Part shown: piece after piece, positions 1-5,083 of the stretch
Position numbering within the stretch: the first letter of the stretch is position 1
Layout: each line of letters begins with the position of its first letter
Assembly: GCA_030627065.1 (NCBI GenBank)
Contig: DAOUSV010000067.1
Coordinates: 1 to 7,803, forward strand
Reading direction: 5' to 3'
DNA length: 7,803 nucleotides
DNA from: Piscirickettsiaceae bacterium
Lineage (GTDB): Bacteria > Pseudomonadota > Gammaproteobacteria > Nitrosococcales > Methylophagaceae
Made by a program: the position numbers and the translations under genes
The notes under the pieces: model-generated
Database searches by the model: none
What the model was told of the DNA's origin: nothing
The model's input: only the letters and a program-made list of their open reading frames with translations

Positions 1-44
1 AGATTAAATCAGCTCAATTTTTATTAACAGCCCTGATTTAATTT
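1..44. repeat. Long AT-rich inverted repeat (possible terminator hairpin, left edge)
   Basis: ATTAAATCAG at 3-12 is the perfect reverse complement of CTGATTTAAT at 33-42. The stem can extend to 1-12/33-44 with one G.U pair when read on the plus strand. The loop is 20 nt and rich in T. It lies 8 bases beyond the stop codon of the minus-strand 65-residue gene, so a transcription terminator for that two-gene unit is possible. The stem is AT-rich, and any T-tract on the minus strand would lie outside the window, so the role is open. Confidence 0.4.
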
Positions 45-51
45 AATAGTG

Positions 52-249
52 TTAGTCCTTGCCTCGAACGGTATCAAGCCATTCACTGTCAGTTGGTTCT
101 TCGCCATGAGTAGCCAGTATTGAATCAATAGACTTCGCCCAATTTTTCCGTGGCTTATCAATCGATGACATAACAAGATCACAGCTAAGTTCTTTTTCTT
201 TAAGATCAGCTTTTGCCACAGATAACGCTTGAATATTTTTGTTTTTCAT
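52..249 (-). CDS. Hypothetical 65-residue protein, second gene of the smr unit
   Basis: This is a small acidic/basic mixed protein with no signal peptide or membrane segment and no family I can name with confidence. The start ATG overlaps the stop of the upstream Smr gene in an ATGA (246-249), with a purine-rich AAGGCAG just before it, so translation is probably coupled. Residues about 31-57 (DKPRKNWAKSIDSILATHG and the following acidic stretch ending in EWLD) look like the C-terminal tail of some MazE/AbrB-type antitoxins, which often read PR-x-GW-x-EA followed by acidic residues. The N-terminal DNA-binding barrel of those proteins is not visible. That likeness is from memory and weak. The coupled position and plausible composition make a real gene likely, but its function is unknown. 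No partner toxin is visible, and only 51 bases remain downstream. Confidence 0.6.
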   Translation of the reverse strand: MKNKNIQALSVAKADLKEKELSCDLVMSSIDKPRKNWAKSIDSILATHGEEPTDSEWLDTVRGKD

Positions 250-848
250 TTTTCTGCCTTAACTTTATCCACACGCCGTAACAAAACATAAACCGCACCA
301 GCACCACCATCTTTAATAGGTGTGGAACAAAAAGCTAAGACATTTTTTTCTTGTTGCAACCATGCATTAAGCTTGGTTTTTAGCACGGGTTGATTATCTT
401 TTGAACCCCAGCCTTTGCCATGAATAATACGCACACAGCGTATACGTTCTTGGCGACAGGTATCAATAAATTCGACAAGTTGTTGATTAGCGACCGCAAT
501 GGTCATACCGTGCAGGTCAAGCTCGGCATCAAGTGTTAACTGTCCAGTCCTAAGCTGATTGAATAAACGATCTTGTACGCCGCTACGCTGAAAACTGAGA
601 ATTTCTTCATTACCGACTGTTTTGGGTTCAAACTCTTCGGAATAGAGTTTATCCATTGAAATCAGGTCTACCTTTTGCTTATGGTAAGCCGAAGGCTCTA
701 CTGACGATCTGGTGGGATGAATACGCTCTTGTTTTAAAGGTTTTACCTGCTCCATTTCTTTATGAAACAAAGCCTTGTCATCAATAACTTCAGTTTTTTT
801 GACTAAGAGCGATGCTTTAAGTATTTGCTGTTTAGGAGGTAGTTTCAT
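246..848 (-). CDS. Smr-domain protein, SmrA/YdaL-like putative endonuclease
   Basis: This 200-residue cytoplasmic protein has a C-terminal Smr domain (about residues 106-192). Visible motifs are LDLHG at 110-114, IIHGKG at 141-146 and GGAGAVYVLLRR at 181-192, the classical Smr signatures. The N-terminal part (DKALFHKEMEQVKPLK at 24-39, then HPTR) and the linker GVQDRLFNQLRTGQ resemble E. coli SmrA (YdaL), as does the overall length of just under 200. In the family, stand-alone Smr proteins are nucleases; E. coli SmrB cuts mRNA at collided ribosomes and the DLHG motif is catalytic. The substrate here is inferred, not shown. The ATG at 848 has no good Shine-Dalgarno sequence, but the family N-terminus fits it. 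It is divergent from the thiamine operon, and its last codon overlaps the next small gene by four bases. Confidence 0.9.
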   Translation of the reverse strand: MKLPPKQQILKASLLVKKTEVIDDKALFHKEMEQVKPLKQERIHPTRSSVEPSAYHKQKVDLISMDKLYSEEFEPKTVGNEEILSFQRSGVQDRLFNQLRTGQLTLDAELDLHGMTIAVANQQLVEFIDTCRQERIRCVRIIHGKGWGSKDNQPVLKTKLNAWLQQEKNVLAFCSTPIKDGGAGAVYVLLRRVDKVKAEK

Positions 849-900
849 TGTTAGAGTTTGTGGTGATTATTAATGGCAACAGAATGCTATTATTCTAACA
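849..900. repeat. Inverted repeats in the smr leader
   Basis: TGTTAGA at 849-855 and TCTAACA at 894-900 are perfect inverted repeats. Inside them AGAAT (881-885) and ATTCT (892-896) form a second small hairpin that cannot coexist with the full outer stem. In the smr transcript the outer stem would touch the start codon directly. The stems are short and AT-rich and may be chance. Confidence 0.25.
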
Positions 901-916
901 TTAAGATGGTTTGTAA

Positions 917-944
917 TTGCTATTTCTGATATTTCAACTATACA
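917..944 (+). promoter_or_regulatory. Possible sigma-70 promoter for the thiamine operon
   Basis: TTGCTA (917-922) and TATACA (939-944) are separated by 16 bases, each matching four of six consensus positions. Transcription would begin near 951, about 20 bases before the riboswitch, which is a sensible distance. Other weak -10 boxes exist in this AT-rich stretch, so this is only the best-placed candidate. Confidence 0.3.
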
Positions 945-970
945 AAATGATTCTTTTGATTTACTATCTC

Positions 971-1055
971 GTCCACTTGTCGGGGTGCCAGAAATGGCTG
1001 AGATGAAACCCGTTGAACCTGAAGAGACTAGAATCTCCGTAGGAAACAAGAGGAT
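971..1055 (+). promoter_or_regulatory. TPP riboswitch (THI-box) aptamer
   Basis: All conserved elements of the thiamine pyrophosphate aptamer are readable. P1 is CTTGT (976-980) with ACAAG (1046-1050), extendable past an A.A mismatch to 971-974/1052-1055. P2 is GGGT (983-986) with ACCC (1008-1011). P3 is GCCA (987-990) with TGGC (995-998), closed by a GAAA tetraloop. The invariant pyrimidine-binding CTGAGA is at 998-1003. CGTTGAACCTGA (1011-1022) carries the P4 strand CCT, which pairs with AGG at 1041-1043. P5 is GAGA (1024-1027) with TCTC (1034-1037). It sits upstream of thiC in the right orientation, so TPP made by the pathway should repress the operon. The P3 arm is short, as in bacterial examples. 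Confidence 0.97.
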
Positions 1056-1057
1056 AC

Positions 1058-1113
1058 ATGGACGGCACATTCATAGTGCTGACATGAGTCCGGTTCTTGT
1101 CCGTTATTGTTAA
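1058..1113 (+). other. Two tiny overlapping reading frames in the riboswitch leader (possible leader peptides)
   Basis: ATG at 1058 opens nine codons (MDGTFIVLT) ending in TGA at 1085-1087. ATG at 1084 overlaps that stop as ATGA and opens another nine codons (MSPVLVRYC), ending in TAA at 1111-1113. GAGGA at 1050-1054 could act as ribosome-binding site for the first, though the 3-base spacing is short, and part of it lies in the 3' strand of aptamer P1. Frames this short arise easily by chance, and no family is recognised. Confidence 0.2.
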
Positions 1114-1149
1114 TAACGCAACACTTCTCTCGCTCCTCGATGTTATTAA
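1102..1149 (+). promoter_or_regulatory. Alternative hairpins in the thiC expression platform
   Basis: CGTTATT (1102-1108) pairs perfectly with AATAACG (1112-1118) over a 3-nt loop. The same middle strand can instead pair TTAATAAC (1110-1117) with GTTATTAA (1142-1149), eight perfect pairs. The second pairing encloses the anti-ribosome-binding-site strand at 1125-1138 and disturbs the sequestering hairpin. The two forms exclude each other. There is no T-tract after either, so this is not an intrinsic terminator. Assignment to the on or off state is inference. Confidence 0.5.
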
Positions 1150-1175
1150 ACTTAGAGGTGTAGCGTGTCAGAGAA
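1125..1175 (+). promoter_or_regulatory. thiC ribosome-binding site and the hairpin that sequesters it
   Basis: The Shine-Dalgarno AGAGGT (actual core GAGG 1155-1158) lies 5 bases before the GTG start at 1165. CCTC (1135-1138) pairs with GAGG (1155-1158), CGCT (1131-1134) with AGCG (1162-1165, including the first base of the start codon), and TTCTCT (1125-1130) with AGAGAA (1170-1175). The 3' side has bulges of 3 and 4 bases. This buries both ribosome-binding site and start codon, as expected for translational control by a TPP riboswitch in Gram-negative bacteria. The pairing is seen in the sequence; the regulatory role is inferred. Confidence 0.6.
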
Positions 1176-2976
1176 AAACAATAAAGTCATCAATATTGAA
1201 GGTCGTAGTGGCATTACTACTGAACCTATGCCTGGTTCTGAAAAGGCGTATGTCATTGGTAGTCGAGATGATATTCAAGTACCATTTCGTAAAATATATT
1301 TAACAGATACACCGAATAGAGATACCAGTTTACCCGGCACGCCTAACAGCCCTATTTTTATCTATGATACATCGGGTATTTATACTGATCCCAAAGCAAC
1401 TATTGATCTTGAAAAAGGTTTACCTGCTATCCGCCAAGCGTGGATCGATGATCGTGCCGATACGGAAGCATTAACGGAGTACAGCTCTGAATACACCAAA
1501 GACCAAGCCGCTCAAGAGCTTGATATTCCTTTGTTTGCTGATAATCGACCACCACTTAAGGCTAAAGTGGACAAGAATGTCAGCCAAATGCATTATGCAC
1601 GTCAAGGTATTATTACCCCTGAAATGGAATATGTAGCGATTCGTGAAAATATCGGTCGTGCAGAATTACAAGATGAAAATGCATTGCCGACTTGTATGGA
1701 TAGCCATATTACCCCTGAGTTTGTTCGTAAAGAAGTGGCGGAAGGTCGAGCTATTATTCCTGCCAACATTAATCACCCTGAAGCAGAACCTATGGCGATT
1801 GGTCGTAACTTCTTAGTTAAAATCAATGCCAATATTGGTAACTCAGCAACCACATCGTCAATTGAAGAAGAAATTGAGAAGATGGTGTGGAGCATCCGTT
1901 GGGGTGGCGATACGGTGATGGATTTATCAACAGGTAAACATATTCACCAAACACGTGAGTGGATCATCCGTAACTCGCCAGTGCCAATTGGTACTGTGCC
2001 GTTATACCAAGCCTTAGAAAAGGTGAATGGTATTGCTGAAGATCTAACATGGGAAGTATTCCGTGACACCCTGATTGAGCAAGCGGAGCAGGGTGTGGAT
2101 TATTTCACTATTCATGCCGGTGTCCGTTTAGCTCATATTCCACTGACGGTAAACCGCATGACAGGTATCGTTTCACGTGGAGGTTCAATCATGGCAGCAT
2201 GGTGTTTAGCACATCATCAAGAAAGCTTCTTGTACACTCATTTTGAAGATATTTGTAAAATCATGAAAGCGTATGATATTTCATTTTCATTAGGTGATGG
2301 TTTACGTCCGGGTTCACAAGCTGATGCGAATGATGAGGCACAATTTGCCGAGCTTGTTACTTTAGGTGAATTGACTAAAATTGCTTGGGAACATGATGTA
2401 CAAGTGATGATCGAAGGCCCTGGTCATGTCGGCATGCACAAAATTAAAGAAAATATGGATATGCAACTTAAGCATTGCCATGAAGCACCGTTCTACACAT
2501 TAGGCCCATTGGTGACTGATATTGCACCGGGTTATGATCATATTACATCTGGTATTGGTGCGGCGATGATTGGGTGGTTTGGTACTGCGATGTTGTGTTA
2601 TGTCACACCGAAAGAGCATTTAGGTCTACCGAATAAAGACGATGTTAAAGTCGGAATTATCACTTATAAATTAGCGGCCCACGCAGCTGATTTAGCGAAA
2701 GAACATCCAGGTGCTGATATTCGTGATAATGCAATTTCGAAAGCACGGTTCGAATTCCGTTGGGAAGATCAGTTTAACCTTGGTTTAGACCCTGATACTG
2801 CACGTAAATATCACGATGAAACATTACCAAAACCAAGTGCTAAAGTCGCTCATTTCTGTTCAATGTGTGGACCCAAGTTCTGTTCGATGAAAATTTCTCA
2901 TGATGTGAAAGCTGCCTTTGCTGAAAAATCGGAAGAGTTTAAAGCCGGTGGCAGTAAGATCTATCATAAAGTTTAA
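1165..2976 (+). CDS. thiC: Phosphomethylpyrimidine synthase ThiC
   Basis: ThiC is a radical-SAM [4Fe-4S] enzyme that rearranges aminoimidazole ribotide into HMP-phosphate, the pyrimidine half of thiamine. At 603 residues it is near full bacterial length, with the N-terminal ThiC-associated domain (YVIGSRDDIQVPFRKI) followed by the barrel. Signatures include RGGSIMAAW from R338, SLGDGLRPGS, and EGPGHVGMH with H421. H485 in KEHLGLPN lies 64 residues further on, the spacing I recall for the metal-binding histidine pair. The C-terminal cluster motif CSMCGPKFC has C565, C568 and C573. Start: GTG at 1165 with GAGG 6-9 bases upstream; the next in-frame Met falls inside conserved sequence. It is the first gene of the operon, directly under the TPP riboswitch. 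It appears intact, with no missing key residue. Confidence 0.98.
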   Translation: MSEKNNKVINIEGRSGITTEPMPGSEKAYVIGSRDDIQVPFRKIYLTDTPNRDTSLPGTPNSPIFIYDTSGIYTDPKATIDLEKGLPAIRQAWIDDRADTEALTEYSSEYTKDQAAQELDIPLFADNRPPLKAKVDKNVSQMHYARQGIITPEMEYVAIRENIGRAELQDENALPTCMDSHITPEFVRKEVAEGRAIIPANINHPEAEPMAIGRNFLVKINANIGNSATTSSIEEEIEKMVWSIRWGGDTVMDLSTGKHIHQTREWIIRNSPVPIGTVPLYQALEKVNGIAEDLTWEVFRDTLIEQAEQGVDYFTIHAGVRLAHIPLTVNRMTGIVSRGGSIMAAWCLAHHQESFLYTHFEDICKIMKAYDISFSLGDGLRPGSQADANDEAQFAELVTLGELTKIAWEHDVQVMIEGPGHVGMHKIKENMDMQLKHCHEAPFYTLGPLVTDIAPGYDHITSGIGAAMIGWFGTAMLCYVTPKEHLGLPNKDDVKVGIITYKLAAHAADLAKEHPGADIRDNAISKARFEFRWEDQFNLGLDPDTARKYHDETLPKPSAKVAHFCSMCGPKFCSMKISHDVKAAFAEKSEEFKAGGSKIYHKV

Positions 2977-2984
2977 TCAGAAAA

Positions 2985-4082
2985 ATGAAGCAAGATAGAA
3001 AACACTATCTGATTGTGGGAAGCGGCCTGATAGGTCGCTTACTCAGCTGGCGATTACTGCTTGCAGGTCATCGCGTTGATTTATTATCGCGTGATGATCT
3101 GCAAGGTAGTGATAGTGCTGGCTTTGTGGCTGCTGCAATGATTGCACCGGCAACAGAAGCGATTAGCACTGAGCCGATGGTGCAGAAAATAGGCATGACA
3201 TCACAGGCCTTATGGCCACAATGGTTATCTGAATTACCTGAACCTGTTTTTTATCAAAATAATGGGACATTAGTGGTTGCTCATACCGGTGACCAGGCTG
3301 AAATGCAACGCTTTAAAAGGAGAGCCGAACATGCTTTGTCAGCTAGTGATTTTGAGTTATTAGATAAGGAACAACTTGTAGATAAAGAGCATCAGCTTGC
3401 TGACAACTTTGATCAATCTTTATTTTTTAAGGATGAAGCCTGTTTAGATAATCGGCATTTATATCGATTGTTAACAACATTGCTTAGTCAGCATGAGCAA
3501 TGTCGATGGCAACAATGTGATGATATTGACCAGTTGACGGTGGAGACTATTGCGGTATTAACACTGCAATATTTCAATCAGATATCGGCAGATTATACAG
3601 CGGTGATTGATTGCCGCGGAAATGGTGCTAAGCAAGATTTAGCAGGTTTACGTAGTGTTCGTGGTGAAGTGATTAGGGTGAAAGCACCTGAGGTTAATTT
3701 CAAACATGCTGTTCGCCTTATTCATCCGAGATACCCATTTTATTTAGCCCCTAGGCCTAATAATGAATATGTTTTAGGGGCAACGGTGATCGAAAGTGAT
3801 GATATGTCTCCCGTCAGTGTGCGCTCGGGCATGGAGTTGATGTCAGCACTTTATAGTGTTCACAAAGGCTTTGCCGAAGCCCGGGTTTTAGAAATGGCAG
3901 TGCATTGTCGACCTGCCATGGTTGATAATATGCCGACGATTAAACGGACAGAATGGGGCTTTCAGGTTAATGGATTTTACCGGCATGGTTTTTTGTTTGC
4001 ACCTGCCATCATCAGCGATTTATTGATGATTTTAGAAGGGCAAGAGGAACAGCTTAATTTTAGGAAACTTTACAATGTCTGA
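2985..4082 (+). CDS. thiO: Glycine oxidase ThiO (FAD-dependent)
   Basis: ThiO is a D-amino-acid-oxidase-fold flavoenzyme that oxidises glycine to iminoglycine for thiazole synthesis, the aerobic alternative to the radical enzyme ThiH. The protein has 365 residues. The FAD-binding Rossmann motif is at the N-terminus (IVGSGLIG, G12-S-G14-x-x-G17), followed by DSAGFVAAAMIAPATEA at 43-59, matching the ThiO pattern after the dinucleotide fold. SVRGEVIRV and LGATVIES are mid-protein family motifs. Near the end are CRPAMVDNMPTI (R309) and GFYRHGFLFAP (R333), the arginines likely to hold the substrate carboxylate by analogy with the B. subtilis enzyme. The gene starts 8 bases after thiC, with only a weak purine stretch (AGAAAA) upstream, so coupling to thiC translation is likely. 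Its end overlaps thiS by 8 bases. Family assignment is firm; exact substrate preference is inferred from the operon. Confidence 0.93.
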   Translation: MKQDRKHYLIVGSGLIGRLLSWRLLLAGHRVDLLSRDDLQGSDSAGFVAAAMIAPATEAISTEPMVQKIGMTSQALWPQWLSELPEPVFYQNNGTLVVAHTGDQAEMQRFKRRAEHALSASDFELLDKEQLVDKEHQLADNFDQSLFFKDEACLDNRHLYRLLTTLLSQHEQCRWQQCDDIDQLTVETIAVLTLQYFNQISADYTAVIDCRGNGAKQDLAGLRSVRGEVIRVKAPEVNFKHAVRLIHPRYPFYLAPRPNNEYVLGATVIESDDMSPVSVRSGMELMSALYSVHKGFAEARVLEMAVHCRPAMVDNMPTIKRTEWGFQVNGFYRHGFLFAPAIISDLLMILEGQEEQLNFRKLYNV

Positions 4083-4287
4083 CATGATTAAAATTATAGT
4101 GAATGGCTCCGAAGTATTAGTGTTATTTGATACGTCCATTGAGAGAGTGTTGCAACAAGGTGAGATGGCTGTGGGCCGTTTTATTGTGGTGGTGAATGGC
4201 GGTGTTGTGCCAAAGTCACTTTATGAAAATACAACTCTAAACCAAGGCGATGTGCTTGATACGATTGCCGCGATTAGTGGAGGCTAA
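4075..4287 (+). CDS. thiS: Sulfur carrier protein ThiS
   Basis: ThiS is a small ubiquitin-fold protein whose C-terminal glycine is adenylated by ThiF and converted to a thiocarboxylate that donates sulfur to the thiazole. It has 70 residues: an MIKIIVNG first strand, FIVVVNGGVVPKS in the middle, and a GD followed by the required terminal Gly-Gly (AAISGG). Start choice: ATG at 4075 has AGGA at 4062-4065, 9 bases away. The internal ATG at 4084 matches the usual N-terminus better but is 18 bases from that site, so 4075 is preferred. The first 8 bases overlap the end of thiO. The final motif ISGG differs slightly from the common V-G-G-G type tail but keeps the functional glycines. Confidence 0.95.
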   Translation: MSDMIKIIVNGSEVLVLFDTSIERVLQQGEMAVGRFIVVVNGGVVPKSLYENTTLNQGDVLDTIAAISGG

Positions 4288-4288
4288 G

Positions 4289-5083
4289 ATGCAAGCATCA
4301 AACTGGCAAGTTTATGGTACGGAATTAAGCAGTCGCTTATTTATAGGCACCGCCTTATATCCCTCACCACAAGTGATGCTTGATGCGATTAAAGCCTCGC
4401 AATCACAAGTGATTACCGTGTCCCTACGAAGACAGACACCGACCGATACAGAAAGTGGCAATCAGTTTTGGCAATTAATTCAACAATTGGGCAGTCACTT
4501 ACTACCGAATACTGCTGGTTGTTATAGTGCGGAAGAGGCCATTAAAACAGCCCGCTTAGCACGTGAACTATTTGATACAAAGTGGATAAAGCTAGAAGTG
4601 TTGGGTGATAGTTACAATTTGCAACCCGATCCTTTTGCTTTATTAGACGCGACAAAGGTATTGATAGCGGAAGGGTTTCAAGTGTTTCCCTATTGCACTG
4701 ATGATTTGGTGTTATGCCAAAAACTGGCAGACTTAGGCTGTGAAGTATTAATGCCTTGGGGAGCGCCAATTGGTACGGGACAAGGATTGATTAATCCCTA
4801 TGCATTAGAAACATTGCGTAAGCGGTTACCTGACATGACCTTATTAGTGGATGCCGGAATTGGTAAGCCTTCTGATGCAGTGCAAGCAATGGAAATGGGC
4901 TATGACGGTATTTTATTGAATACTGCCGTTGCTGAGGCATTAGATCCCGCTAAAATGGCAAGTGCCTTTGCTCAATCGATTAATGCTGGCCGGTTAGCTT
5001 ATGAGGCTGGAGTGATGCCAAAACGTGATAATGCTAAGCCTAGTACACCAACATTAGACCAACCTATTTGGCAGCAAATATGA
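4289..5083 (+). CDS. thiG: Thiazole synthase ThiG
   Basis: ThiG is a TIM-barrel enzyme that condenses DXP, dehydroglycine and the sulfur of ThiS-thiocarboxylate into thiazole phosphate, in complex with ThiS. At 264 residues it has the usual size. Motifs: SRLFIGTALYPS near the start, VITVSLRRQ, PNTAGCYSAEEA, and KLEVLGD with the Schiff-base lysine at K101. These are followed by FPYCTDD, MPWGAPIGTGQG, LLVDAGIGKPSDA and AMEMGYDGILLNTAVA. The frame is open upstream to 4250, inside thiS, but ATG at 4289 has a perfect GGAGG at 4279-4283 with 5 bases spacing, and the protein N-terminus begins there in the family. That Shine-Dalgarno is also the Gly-Gly coding end of thiS. One base separates the two genes, and the end overlaps thiDE in an ATGA. 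Confidence 0.97.
   Translation: MQASNWQVYGTELSSRLFIGTALYPSPQVMLDAIKASQSQVITVSLRRQTPTDTESGNQFWQLIQQLGSHLLPNTAGCYSAEEAIKTARLARELFDTKWIKLEVLGDSYNLQPDPFALLDATKVLIAEGFQVFPYCTDDLVLCQKLADLGCEVLMPWGAPIGTGQGLINPYALETLRKRLPDMTLLVDAGIGKPSDAVQAMEMGYDGILLNTAVAEALDPAKMASAFAQSINAGRLAYEAGVMPKRDNAKPSTPTLDQPIWQQI

Noticed and set aside
870..1070. Minus-strand reading frame of 66 codons across the riboswitch
   Set aside because: It is antisense to the highly conserved TPP aptamer, whose sequence is explained by RNA structure; the product looks like no protein.
1056..1164. Intrinsic terminator as the riboswitch output
   Set aside because: The hairpins found have no following T-tract, while one covers the ribosome-binding site; translational control fits better.
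1097..1303. Plus-strand 68-codon frame overlapping the start of thiC
   Set aside because: It lies in another frame of thiC coding sequence, begins at a weak start in the leader, and has no family features.
4250..4288. Upstream extension of thiG to an ATG at 4250
   Set aside because: The perfect GGAGG at 4279-4283 serves ATG 4289, and ThiG proteins begin there; the extension only reads thiS in another frame.
4542..4769. Minus-strand frame inside thiG
   Set aside because: It is a shadow of a strongly conserved coding sequence with no independent start signal. The same holds for the minus-strand frame at 5717-5914 inside thiDE.
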